A stretch of 35,294 nucleotides of DNA, from NCBI GenBank assembly GCA_025451875.1, contig JANWJQ010000102.1:1-35294 (forward strand), read 5' to 3'. The number at the start of each line of letters is the position of its first letter. The stretch's first letter is position 1. This document shows, piece by piece, positions 16,404 through 24,299 of the stretch. The notes beneath the pieces were generated by a model. It had not been told where the DNA came from. It made no database searches and saw nothing but the letters and a program-made list of their open reading frames with translations. The translations under genes and the position numbers were made by a program. This stretch comes from Rhizomicrobium sp. (GTDB lineage Bacteria; Pseudomonadota; Alphaproteobacteria; Micropepsales; Micropepsaceae).

Positions 16404-16997
16404 ATGCCCGCGACCACGCGAAAGATCACACCCGCCGACATCATCGCTTACGAGAAATATGCCGCCGAACGCGCGCAGCTCCGCAAGAACATCATCCCCG
16501 TGAAAAAGAACCGGCGCATGGAGGTCGGTCCTTTCGCGACCTTCTATTTCGAGAATTACGAGACGATGTGGATGCAGGCGCAGGAAATGCTGCACATCGA
16601 AAAGGGCGGCGCCGGGCAGATCGGTGGCGAACTCGAAGCTTACAATCCGCTGATCCCGCAAGGCAGCGAGTTGATCGCAACCCTGATGCTGGAAATCGAG
16701 AATGTGGATGTGCGCAACCGCGAGCTCTTCCGCCTCGCCGGCATCGAGGAGAGCATCTATATCGAGATGAACCAGGAGCGCATCGCCGCGACGCCGACCG
16801 AATATGACGACCGCACCACACCGGATGGGAAGACTTCATCGGTGCATTGGGTGCGCTTCAGGTTTTCGCCTGAACAGATCGCGAAATTCCGGGATGCATC
16901 GGTCAATGCGGTTCTGGGCGTGGCGCATCCCGCCTACGGCCACATGGCGGTGATCCCGCCGGATGTGCGCGCAGAGCTTTCGAAGGATTTCGCTTAA
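16404..16997 (+). CDS. DUF3501 family protein
   Basis: A 197-residue soluble protein. It matches DUF3501 by the N-terminal ITPADIIAYEKYAAERAQLRKNIIPVKKNRR, VGPFATFYFENYETMWMQAQEMLHIEKG, and the YNPLIPQGSELIATLMLEIE segment; WVRFRFSPEQIAKF and HPAYGHMAVIPPDVRAELSKD are also characteristic. No cofactor motif is clear. It is five bases downstream of the Fe-S protein gene and surely co-transcribed, and the family is repeatedly found next to rubrerythrin and this Fe-S protein. Function is undescribed as far as I know. Its stop overlaps the convergent PAS_5 gene stop by four bases. Confidence 0.88.
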   Translation: MPATTRKITPADIIAYEKYAAERAQLRKNIIPVKKNRRMEVGPFATFYFENYETMWMQAQEMLHIEKGGAGQIGGELEAYNPLIPQGSELIATLMLEIENVDVRNRELFRLAGIEESIYIEMNQERIAATPTEYDDRTTPDGKTSSVHWVRFRFSPEQIAKFRDASVNAVLGVAHPAYGHMAVIPPDVRAELSKDFA

Positions 16998-17545
16998 GAC
17001 GCGGAGACGTAGGCGCGCAATTCTTTGCGGCTCCAGTCGCGCGTCGGCTCGTAACGGCCATAGGCCATCACAAAACGTGGTTCGCCCGTTTCGTCGGCCA
17101 GCGGCAGCAGCAGCATTTCACCGATGGTGCGGCGCTGCATGACGATGGGAAAGCGCAGCGGCTTTTTCACATCCAGTGCCAAAAGCGCCGAGTGTGTCCA
17201 GCGCCCGGTCTGTTCCTGCGATGCGCTTTCATCGTCGAAGGTCTGGCCCGTGCGCTCATCCAGTGTCTGGGTGACGATGGTGCCGACGAGACGATATTTG
17301 AATCGCGGCGGATCTTTTTCGATCTGCTCGGCCACCACCAGACGCGGAAGATAAGGTTTCAGAACGCGGACCGGAAGATCGTCGCGCGCGGGTATTTCGC
17401 GGTCGCCGCGCGCCCAGTTCCAAAGCTCGATGAGCTCATCGCATTCATGCATGACAAAGGCGCTGGCCGGATCGCAATGCTGAATCCAGTCGTTCGCTTC
17501 CGCGAGCGCGTTGAAGCGCGCTATGGCACCCGCCACGTTGTCCAT
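16994..17545 (-). CDS. PAS_5-type PAS-domain protein (first copy)
   Basis: A 183-residue soluble protein resembling the alphaproteobacterial PAS_5 family: LIELWNWARGDREIPARDDLPVRVLKPYLPRLVVAEQIEKDPPRFKYRLVGTIV, then TGQTFDD, and PLRFPIVMQRRTIGEMLLLPLADETGEPRFVMAYGRYE. No output domain is attached. Members are widespread and mostly uncharacterised. A second paralogue lies at 21821-22405. The start ATG at 17545 gives MDNVAGAIARF. It is convergent with DUF3501 with a four-base stop overlap. The HAD gene upstream on the same strand is 62 bases away, so co-transcription is possible. Confidence 0.8.
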   Translation of the reverse strand: MDNVAGAIARFNALAEANDWIQHCDPASAFVMHECDELIELWNWARGDREIPARDDLPVRVLKPYLPRLVVAEQIEKDPPRFKYRLVGTIVTQTLDERTGQTFDDESASQEQTGRWTHSALLALDVKKPLRFPIVMQRRTIGEMLLLPLADETGEPRFVMAYGRYEPTRDWSRKELRAYVSAS

Positions 17546-17607
17546 AGCTTTAGGTGTAGCAACGTTCCGTCAACGCTGCGTTAATCGCGATACTGCCCCA
17601 AATTGGG

Positions 17608-18240
17608 TCAGACCAGCTTCATGCCGGTGAGGTTTTCCAGCTCGGCAATGGCCTGCGGACCGCTCTCGACCTTGATCGTGGCCATGCCCATGGCGCGGGC
17701 CGGCTTCAGGTTCACGCCCAGATCGTCCAGATAGATGCAGGCGTCGGGCGACACTTTCAGCGTCTCGCACATCATCTCATAGATGCGCGGATCGGGTTTG
17801 CGGATGCCGGTTTTGGCGGATTCGATGACATGATCGAACAGCGCCATCACATCCTTCGCATAGAGCGAACGGCCTTCGTTCGAGCCGGTCATGTTGGCCG
17901 GCACGTTGTTGGTGATGCAGCCGGTCTTGAATCTGGTCTTGATGCGCCGCAGCGCCTCGATCATCTCCGGGCGGAAATCGCCGGAGAGCAGACCGATGAT
18001 GTCCTTGCCCGGAACGTAGTGGCCGAGCGCGAGCGCTTCATCGGCGAAGGCTTTATCGAAACTGTCCAGATTCAGCTCCGCGCGCTCGAACCGCGCCCAG
18101 GCGTTGGTGAGATGGTTCTGGCTGTTGATCCTGCGGATGAGATCGACCGGCAGATCGTTCTCCCGCTCATAGCGCGCGAAGGCCTCAAAGGGGGATGACG
18201 TGAAAACGCCGCCGAAATCAAAGATCACCGCCTCAATCAT
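17608..18240 (-). CDS. HAD-superfamily hydrolase (HAD-IA, epoxide-hydrolase N-domain/ACAD10-like)
   Basis: A 210-residue phosphatase-like protein. Motif I is IFDFGGVFTSS with nucleophile Asp8; the usual second Asp is Gly10, as in the DFGGV group related to the N-domain of soluble epoxide hydrolase and ACAD10. Motif II is TGCITNN, motif III is KTGIRKPDPRIYEMM and motif IV is YLDDLGVNLKPARAMGM. The substrate is unknown; in this subgroup the catalytic acid-base may be missing, so activity should not be assumed. The ATG at 18240 begins MIEAVIFDFGG. It is divergent from the SDR gene, 73 bases apart. Confidence 0.9.
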   Translation of the reverse strand: MIEAVIFDFGGVFTSSPFEAFARYERENDLPVDLIRRINSQNHLTNAWARFERAELNLDSFDKAFADEALALGHYVPGKDIIGLLSGDFRPEMIEALRRIKTRFKTGCITNNVPANMTGSNEGRSLYAKDVMALFDHVIESAKTGIRKPDPRIYEMMCETLKVSPDACIYLDDLGVNLKPARAMGMATIKVESGPQAIAELENLTGMKLV

Positions 18241-18313
18241 GCCGCACCGTCAATCGCATTGCCCTTGCGCAGAACAACCAGCCGCGCCCTAATCCGTCAA
18301 GGGAGAAAGCCAT

Positions 18314-19141
18314 ATGAGCGAGCGCGTGGTTCACACGCCGGCGGAATCGAAGGGCGAGGCGCCGCCGCGCGGACGCCTGGCCGGACGGCGCATCCTTGTG
18401 CTCGGCGGCGGGCAGATGGATATCGGCGAAGACGATACGCCCGTCGGCAATGGTCGGGCGATCAGTGTGCTCTGTGCACGCGAAGGCGCGGCGGTTGCCG
18501 TCGCCGATCGCGATCTTGCCAGCGCTACGGCGACCGTGTCGCTGATTGAGAAAGAGAACAATCAGGCTTTCGCCATAGAGGCCGATGCGACGAAGGAAGA
18601 CGATATCGTCCGCATGATCGGCGAAGCGCATGAAGGGTTGGGATCACTGGACGGCATCGTGCTGAATGTCGGCATCGGCGCGGGCGGCGCATGGCTGGAA
18701 GGCACCAGCGCCGAAAGCTGGGACAAGGTCTTCGCCATCAATCTGCGCAGCCACATGCTGACGGTGAAACACGCTATGGCGAAGCTCGCCGATGCGTCGT
18801 CCATCGTTTTCATTTCATCGATTGCCGGGCTCACCGCCGGAAGCCGCCTGCCGGCTTATGATGCGTCGAAAGCGGGGCTGTTCGGCCTGTGCCGCCATGT
18901 TGCGTTCGAAGGCGCGCGGCGCGGCATTCGCGCCAATGTCGTCGCGCCGGGCTTGATGGACACGTCCATTGGCAGACTCGCCTCGCGCGGGCGGCCCAAT
19001 CGCGCGACGACCAATGTACCGCTCGGCCGGCAAGGCACAGGTTGGGAAACCGCCTATGCGACGCTGTTCCTGCTGTCGGACGAAAGCGCTTACATCACCG
19101 GACAGACCATGGCGGTGGACGGAGGCCTGAGCGGGCTATGA
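18314..19141 (+). CDS. Short-chain dehydrogenase/reductase (SDR)
   Basis: A 275-residue NAD(P)-dependent oxidoreductase. The active site is SSIAGLTAGSRLPAYDASKAG with Ser169, Tyr182 and Lys186. Asn143 lies in AINLRSH, and GQTMAVDGGLSG is the classic C-terminus. The glycine-rich loop is interrupted by an insertion (GGGQMDIGEDDTPVGNGRAI) and the NNAG motif reads LNVG. A 20-residue N-terminal extension precedes the fold. The ATG at 18314 is preceded by AAGGGAGAAAG. Its stop overlaps the MBL start (ATGA), making it the first gene of an SDR/MBL/GST/GST operon. The substrate is unknown. Confidence 0.93.
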   Translation: MSERVVHTPAESKGEAPPRGRLAGRRILVLGGGQMDIGEDDTPVGNGRAISVLCAREGAAVAVADRDLASATATVSLIEKENNQAFAIEADATKEDDIVRMIGEAHEGLGSLDGIVLNVGIGAGGAWLEGTSAESWDKVFAINLRSHMLTVKHAMAKLADASSIVFISSIAGLTAGSRLPAYDASKAGLFGLCRHVAFEGARRGIRANVVAPGLMDTSIGRLASRGRPNRATTNVPLGRQGTGWETAYATLFLLSDESAYITGQTMAVDGGLSGL

Positions 19142-20112
19142 GCAAGCTCGATTTTCCCAAAGCGCGTTACGAAGCGGGTGTGCAGGGCTTCGGCAACGGA
19201 TCGTTCGCGTATCTGCAACCGGATGGCGGATGGGGCCTGTCCAATTCCGGGCTGGTGACGAGCGATGGGGACGCCTTTCTGATCGACACCATGTTCGACT
19301 ACGCGCACACCCGTGCGATGCTGGAGAGTTTCCAGCGCACGAGCGATGCGAAGATCCGCACGCTCTTCAACACCCATCACAATGGCGATCATTGCTATGG
19401 CAACGCGCTGGTGGAAGACGCGGAGATTATCGCCACCGAAGCGGCGAAGACGGCGATGACGCATGAGACACCCGCAGGACTCGCCGGATTGATGAAAGCC
19501 GCGCCCAAACTTGGATTAACGGGCGAATATTTCCTGCATTGCTTCGCGCGCTTTGAATTCGACGGCATCGACGCGAAGCTTCCCGATCATACCTTCCATG
19601 GAAAGCTGATCCGGCAGGTCGGCAGCAAGACGATTGAGTTGATCGAAGTCGGCCCCGCGCATACGGGCGGCGACGCGATTGCCTATGTGCCGGCGGACAA
19701 AGCCGTTTTCACCGGCGACATCCTCTTCATCGAAGGCCACCCGATCCTGTGGGTCGGGCCGGTGGAGAACTGGATCGCTGCCTGCGATGCCATCGCGGCA
19801 ATGGATGCCGATGTCATTGTGCCCGGTCACGGCCCGGTGACGGACAAGAAAGGCGTCGCCCGCGTGCGCGACTATCTCATCTATATCCAGCGCGAGGCGA
19901 AAAAGCGCTACGACGCCGGAATTGGTGCGCTGGAAGCTGCGCGGGATATCTCCTTCGCCGATTTCTCAAACTGGGGCGATGCGGAGCGCATCGCCGTGAA
20001 CACCGCCACGCTCTATCGCGAATTCGGCGCGAAGGATGTTCCGTCCGACGCGGCCACGCTGTTCGGATGGATGGCACAGATATGGAACGACAAAAAAGGA
20101 AACCGTTCATGA
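19138..20112 (+). CDS. MBL-fold metallo-hydrolase
   Basis: A 324-residue metallo-beta-lactamase-fold enzyme. Its metal motif is NTHHNGDHCYGN (H80, N82, D84, H85), where the canonical HxHxDH has Asn at the second His position. GPAHTGGD, FTGDILFIEGHP and PGHGPV supply the other ligands. The THxNGDH variant is common in one branch of MBL hydrolases, so the enzyme is probably active with altered metal loading. The start overlaps the SDR stop and the stop overlaps the first GST start (both ATGA). A glutathione or lactone thioester hydrolase role is suggested only by the two adjacent GST genes. Confidence 0.92.
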   Translation: MSKLDFPKARYEAGVQGFGNGSFAYLQPDGGWGLSNSGLVTSDGDAFLIDTMFDYAHTRAMLESFQRTSDAKIRTLFNTHHNGDHCYGNALVEDAEIIATEAAKTAMTHETPAGLAGLMKAAPKLGLTGEYFLHCFARFEFDGIDAKLPDHTFHGKLIRQVGSKTIELIEVGPAHTGGDAIAYVPADKAVFTGDILFIEGHPILWVGPVENWIAACDAIAAMDADVIVPGHGPVTDKKGVARVRDYLIYIQREAKKRYDAGIGALEAARDISFADFSNWGDAERIAVNTATLYREFGAKDVPSDAATLFGWMAQIWNDKKGNRS

Positions 20113-20897
20113 GTCTCATCGTCTATGAACATCCGCTTTCGCCTTATGCGCAGAAGGTGAAAATCTCGCTCGATGAGAAAGGCGTTGGATATGAGGCGCG
20201 CATGCCCGCCGCCATCGGCAGCGGGCAGCCGGACACCAATTTCCTCAAATCCAATCCACGTGGCGAAGTGCCGTCGCTGATCGACGGCGACATCTCGATC
20301 TTCGATTCCACAATCATCCTGGAATATATCGAGGACAAATGGCCGTCGCCCGCCATGCTGCCCAAGGTGCCGGCCGATCGCGCCACGGCACGCATGATTG
20401 AAGAAGTGATGGACACCAGTTTCGAGCCGATCAACTGGGGCATGGGCGAGATCAAATGGTTTAAACGCGCCACCGGCGAACGCGCGCGCACCCTGGAAGC
20501 ACGCGCCCATGCGCAGGCGCGCGGCATCTATGAATGGCTGACGCGTCATCTGGGCAAAAACGAATGGTTCAATGGCGAGACCTTCGGCTGGGCCGATCTT
20601 TCCGTCGTGCCTTATCTGAACGGTGCGCGCGGCAATGGCATCGGGCCGGACGAGGCCTCACCGCTCGGCCAATGGCTGAAGCGGGCCAACGCACGGCCAT
20701 CGGTAGCCAAGGCGGCGCAGGCTGCCGCCGCCGTCGTCGCCAACATGGCGCAGGTCGATCAGGCCGTGAAAAGCGGCCTGTTCAAACGCGAATACCGCGA
20801 CCACCGCCTGGAATGGATGATCCGTTCGGGCGGCATGGACGTGGTGCTCGAAGGCCTGCAGAAGAACAACATCCGATTCTCCAACGAGTTGAATTGA
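20109..20897 (+). CDS. Glutathione S-transferase family protein (first)
   Basis: 262 residues. The thioredoxin-like N-domain has LIVYEHPLSPYAQKVKISLDEKGVGYE, NPRGEVPSLIDGDISIFDSTIILEYIEDKWP with the cis-Pro and the E-S/D-S glutathione contact (FDST). The all-helical C-domain includes NEWFNGETFGWADLSVVPYL with the conserved N-cap Asp. A 35-40 residue C-terminal extension follows (SGLFKREYRDHRLEWMIRSGG...). It should conjugate or transfer glutathione onto an unknown electrophile. It is translationally coupled to MBL upstream and three bases from the second GST downstream. Confidence 0.92.
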   Translation: MSLIVYEHPLSPYAQKVKISLDEKGVGYEARMPAAIGSGQPDTNFLKSNPRGEVPSLIDGDISIFDSTIILEYIEDKWPSPAMLPKVPADRATARMIEEVMDTSFEPINWGMGEIKWFKRATGERARTLEARAHAQARGIYEWLTRHLGKNEWFNGETFGWADLSVVPYLNGARGNGIGPDEASPLGQWLKRANARPSVAKAAQAAAAVVANMAQVDQAVKSGLFKREYRDHRLEWMIRSGGMDVVLEGLQKNNIRFSNELN

Positions 20898-20900
20898 GCC

Positions 20901-21824
20901 ATGACGAACGAAATCATCTTCCACCACTATCCTGCCTCCCCCTTCTCCGAGAAGGTGCGCGTGGCGTTCGGCATCAAGGGCCTTGCATGGCGCTCGGTCG
21001 AAATCCCCAACATGATGCCCAAGCCGGACCTCATTCCGCTGACCGGTGGCTATCGCAAAACGCCGGTTATGCAGATCGGCGCGGACATTTATTGCGACAC
21101 CCAGATCATCCTGCGCGAGCTGGAGCGGCGCTATCCCACGCCGCCGATCTTCCCGCTGAAGAACGGCCTCGCCTACGCGCTCGGTTTCTGGAGCGACCGG
21201 ATGTTCTTCATGGCATCGGTGGCGCTGGTGTTCGCGGAAGTCGGCGACATGGTGCCCGAAGCGTTCAAGCAGGACCGCAGCAAGATGTCCGGCAGCACCT
21301 TCAATACGGATGCGATGAAAGCGGCCGCGCCTTTCATGCGCGATCAATGGCGCGCACATGCCGATTTCGTGGCGGAGACGCTGGAAGACGGACGCGATTT
21401 TGTCGGCGGTGCGAAGCCGGGCGCGGCGGACCTCCATTGCTATATGAACTTCTGGTGGCTGCAGATGGCGGTGCCGCATATCGCCGACAGTTTTCTGCGC
21501 GAATTTCCGAAAGTCGGCGCCTGGGTGGCGCGCATTTCGGCGATCGGACACGGCAAGCCGACGCCGATGGATTCAAAGGACGCGCTGAAAGTCGCGAAGG
21601 CGGCGACGCCAGACTCACAAATGGCCGCCGATCCCTACGATCCACGCGAACTGACGCCCGGAACGCGCGTGACAGTGTCGGCGGATGATTACGGTCGCGA
21701 TCCTGTCGCGGGCACGATACTGTTCGGCAATGCACATGAGATCGCGATTGCCCGCTCGGATGATCAGGTCGGCGACGTTGTCGTGCATTTCCCACGGGCG
21801 GGATTCATGGTGGCGAAAATTTAG
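20901..21824 (+). CDS. Glutathione S-transferase family protein with extra C-terminal domain (second)
   Basis: 307 residues, longer than a standard GST of about 220. The N-domain is IIFHHYPASPFSEKVRVAFGIKGLAWRSVEIPNMMPKPDL, TPVMQIGADIYCDTQIILRELE. The C-domain carries GRDFVGGAKPGAADLHCYMNFWWLQ. The last 70 residues (after about 235) form a predicted small beta domain: LTPGTRVTVSADDYGRDPVAGTIL...IAIARSDDQVGDVVVHFPRAGFMVAKI. Its role is unknown. It is the last gene of the SDR/MBL/GST/GST run and ends with a four-base convergent overlap with the second PAS_5 gene. Confidence 0.9.
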   Translation: MTNEIIFHHYPASPFSEKVRVAFGIKGLAWRSVEIPNMMPKPDLIPLTGGYRKTPVMQIGADIYCDTQIILRELERRYPTPPIFPLKNGLAYALGFWSDRMFFMASVALVFAEVGDMVPEAFKQDRSKMSGSTFNTDAMKAAAPFMRDQWRAHADFVAETLEDGRDFVGGAKPGAADLHCYMNFWWLQMAVPHIADSFLREFPKVGAWVARISAIGHGKPTPMDSKDALKVAKAATPDSQMAADPYDPRELTPGTRVTVSADDYGRDPVAGTILFGNAHEIAIARSDDQVGDVVVHFPRAGFMVAKI

Positions 21825-22405
21825 GCGGCGGCGGCCACATTGCGGGCGCGTTCTTCCGCGATGATCTCTTTCCAGCTGTGCATCGCGCTATGGATGCCTG
21901 CGGCAAGAACCAGGTCGGGTTCGCCATTGTCGTTCAGCAACGGTGCTTCGAAGAACTCACCGAGCAGGAATTTCTTGTCCGTCGTGTCGGAGCGGCTGAG
22001 GAAGCGCAGCGGCACACGCGCCTCCAACACGGAGTCCAACGCCGCATACCAGCGCGGCAGGAATTGCGGCGCGATTGCTTCATCGACGAACTTGCCGGTC
22101 AGATCGCCCATCACATCGGCGAAGCGCGTTCCCATCAGACGCACGCGATAGCGCACGCCCTTCTCCGGGCAAATGACGCGCTCATAAATCGCCACATGCG
22201 GCAGGCAGGATTTGAGAACGCGTGGCGTGAAATCCGCGCGCCTGGGAATTTCGCCGGCGCCTTTCACCTGGTGCCACAACGCGCTCAACTCCAGCAGCTC
22301 GGACGAGCGAAAGGCAAGCTGGGGATCGCAGAATCCCACCCAGCCGTTTTCCTGCGCCATTTTCATGTAGCGCGCGCCAGGCCTATTGTCGGCGGTCTCG
22401 ACCAT
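21821..22405 (-). CDS. PAS_5-type PAS-domain protein (second copy)
   Basis: 194 residues, paralogous in layout to the protein at 16994-17545: LLELSALWHQVKGAGEIPRRADFTPRVLKSCLPHVAIYERV, GVRYRVRLMGTRFADVMGDLTGKFVDEAI, PLRFLSRSDTTDKKFLLGEFFEAPLLNDNGEPDLVLAAGIH. No output domain is attached. The start ATG at 22405 is fixed by MVETADNRPGARY. Both copies end in a four-base convergent stop overlap with a plus-strand operon. Ligand and partner are unknown. It lies 65 bases from the amine oxidase stop on the same strand. Confidence 0.8.
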   Translation of the reverse strand: MVETADNRPGARYMKMAQENGWVGFCDPQLAFRSSELLELSALWHQVKGAGEIPRRADFTPRVLKSCLPHVAIYERVICPEKGVRYRVRLMGTRFADVMGDLTGKFVDEAIAPQFLPRWYAALDSVLEARVPLRFLSRSDTTDKKFLLGEFFEAPLLNDNGEPDLVLAAGIHSAMHSWKEIIAEERARNVAAAA

Positions 22406-22470
22406 GACGCATTTCTAGCGGCCATGTGTCGACATTTGGTTAATCAAAGGTTTCGAAAGTCTTTTGGGCA

Positions 22471-23817
22471 TCATTCGTTATGGCGAAGCGCCACTTCGCG
22501 CGCCGCGCGAATGCCGGAGCGCAATCCACCTTCGATATAGCCGGCCCACTCGGTCGCCGTTTCCGTGCCCGCCCAATGGATGCGGCCGCAAGGTTCGCGC
22601 AGGGCATGTCCGAAACGCGTCATGGTGCCGGGCGGCATGTGGCCGACATAGCCATGGGTGTAAGGCTCGGTCAGCCAGTCATTGTCCTCATAGCCAATGG
22701 GATGTGCGGCTTCCGGTCCGAAGAAGCGCACCAGCGAGGCGATGACCTTCTGTTTGCGCGTCTCCTTGCCGAGCGCGCTCATTTCGATGGCATGCTGCCC
22801 TTCGGCAAAGCAGAGAAGAACCGCCGGACCACCATCCCGCGCATCGTCCATGACGATGCCGAGCGTGTCGTCATCCGTTGCCACCTGGCCGGACAAACCG
22901 GCCGCACGCCAGAACGGAGCGTTGTAAGCGACGATCATCTTGATGACAGCACCCATCGGCATGCGTTGCTGCAGGCCGTCGCGCGCGGCGGGCAGATGCG
23001 GCTCATATTGAACGCGCGATGCCGTGCCGGGCGCCGCCGCGACGATAGCAAAGCGCGCGGCGAATTCGCCCTTCGCCGTAATCGCGCGAACGCCATTTGA
23101 ATCCTGCACGATCTTTTCGACCGGCGCGGCCAACACCACGCAATCGCCAAGCTCATCCGCCATGCGCTGCGGGATCTGCTGCATCCCACCTTTGAACTTC
23201 GCATCCAACGCGCCATTCTTTACGCTCATCAGATAGTCGAGACCGCCGGCGCTGCGAAGCGCATCCAGAAACCACAGATAGGAAACCTGCCGTGCTTCCG
23301 CCGCCCAGGCTCCGCATGAAACGATGCGTGCGAATTCCCGCGCCGGTTTGGCGCGGACATTGCGCACAATCCAGCTTTCCAGCGTCTCGCCATCCCAATC
23401 CTTCGCGCGCGGCGCACGCCATGGTGCGTCGGCAGGAACCGTTTTCATGTCGCGATTCCAGCGGCGTTGAAGCAGCGCCAGCTCGATCAGCGACAGGATC
23501 GGCATTTTGGGAACAGCGCCGGTGAAGCGCACCAGCTTTCCCAGAAGCTGCAGGATCGTTTGTCCTGATTCATACTGTGCGTATGTGGAAATGCCGAAAC
23601 GCTTTGCTTCGCCAAGCAGAACATCGTGGCCTGCGCCGACCCATTGGCCCCCGACGTCACCGACATAGCCTGCGACCTCCACACGCTTGAGGCGTCCGCC
23701 GACACGTTCGTTTGCTTCCAGCACGATGACCGAGCGGCCTGCGGCAGCCAATTCCTGCGCCGCTTTTAATCCGGCGACACCTGCACCGACGACGATGACA
23801 TCCGCTTGCCGGTTCAT
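22471..23817 (-). CDS. Flavin-dependent amine oxidase (monoamine oxidase-like)
   Basis: A 448-residue FAD enzyme. The dinucleotide site is ADVIVVGAGVAGLKAAQELAAAGRSVIVLEANERVGGRL, followed by the YVGDVGGQWVGAGH motif. The C-terminal FAD contact is RIHWAGTETATEWAGYIEGGLRSGIRAA, as in MAO-type enzymes; no Cys for covalent flavin attachment is seen in this motif. It oxidises an amine to an imine and hydrogen peroxide; the natural amine is unknown. The start ATG overlaps the RidA stop (ATGA, 23814-23817), so the two are translated as a pair. That pairing fits, since the imine product is a potential substrate for RidA-type deaminases. Confidence 0.93.
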   Translation of the reverse strand: MNRQADVIVVGAGVAGLKAAQELAAAGRSVIVLEANERVGGRLKRVEVAGYVGDVGGQWVGAGHDVLLGEAKRFGISTYAQYESGQTILQLLGKLVRFTGAVPKMPILSLIELALLQRRWNRDMKTVPADAPWRAPRAKDWDGETLESWIVRNVRAKPAREFARIVSCGAWAAEARQVSYLWFLDALRSAGGLDYLMSVKNGALDAKFKGGMQQIPQRMADELGDCVVLAAPVEKIVQDSNGVRAITAKGEFAARFAIVAAAPGTASRVQYEPHLPAARDGLQQRMPMGAVIKMIVAYNAPFWRAAGLSGQVATDDDTLGIVMDDARDGGPAVLLCFAEGQHAIEMSALGKETRKQKVIASLVRFFGPEAAHPIGYEDNDWLTEPYTHGYVGHMPPGTMTRFGHALREPCGRIHWAGTETATEWAGYIEGGLRSGIRAAREVALRHNE

Positions 23818-24218
23818 AGCGCGCACACCGCTTGAATCTCGATGAGGATTTCCGGCGTCAGCAATTCCTGCACGCGCACCGCCGTCGATCCCGGCGCAAT
23901 GCCGGGCATCACTTCGTTGCGCGCCATGGTGATCTCCACGGCGTCTTCCATGAAGGACTTGCCCGTCGGCGCGACATACCAGGTTAGATGCACGAGATTT
24001 TCGACAGAGCCACCGGCCAGCGCGATGATCTCGCCGATATTGCGAAAGGCCTGCAGCGCTTGCGCCTTCAATCCGCCTTCCACGATCTGATGGTCCCGCG
24101 TCATACCGGTTTGTCCGGCAATGGTCAGCGTTGTGCCGTGGCGCACCGCTTCCGCCAGCCCATAAGGCTCGATCAGCGGCTTCATATGCGGACGCGTGAT
24201 TCGCTCGACCCTGGACAT
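23814..24218 (-). CDS. RidA/YjgF/UK114 family protein
   Basis: 134 residues, full RidA domain: AEAVRHGTTLTIAGQTGM, GGLKAQALQAFRNIGEIIALAGGSVENLVHLTWYVA, and ILIEIQAVCAL at the end. The catalytic Arg of RidA (Arg105 in E. coli) aligns, without gaps, with Thr in STAVRVQELLTPE, so it belongs to a Rid subgroup that may lack classic 2-aminoacrylate deaminase activity. The start ATG at 24218 has GGAGG eight bases upstream. It is coupled by an ATGA overlap to the amine oxidase and is divergent from a TetR gene. Confidence 0.93.
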   Translation of the reverse strand: MSRVERITRPHMKPLIEPYGLAEAVRHGTTLTIAGQTGMTRDHQIVEGGLKAQALQAFRNIGEIIALAGGSVENLVHLTWYVAPTGKSFMEDAVEITMARNEVMPGIAPGSTAVRVQELLTPEILIEIQAVCAL

Positions 24219-24247
24219 ATCCCCAACCTCCCGTTTCCGGACTCTTT

Positions 24248-24262
24248 ACTAGACTGGATAGT
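24248..24262. promoter_or_regulatory. TetR-type operator between ridA-like and tetR genes
   Basis: ACTAGACTGGATAGT: palindromic arms ACTA/TAGT with a 7-base centre, midway in the 81-base divergent gap. It shares GACTGG(A/T)TAGT with the operator-like site at 32460-32470 before the other TetR gene. Autoregulation and control of the divergent ridA-like/amine oxidase genes are inferred. Confidence 0.55.
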
Positions 24263-24299
24263 CGGTTTATTAAAGTCAAGCCATTCGAATCGAGCATTC

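Noticed and set aside
23818..24297. N-terminal extension of the amine oxidase up to 24297
   Set aside because: It overlaps the RidA-like gene in another frame and has no homology; the FAD motif starts at the ATG at 23817.
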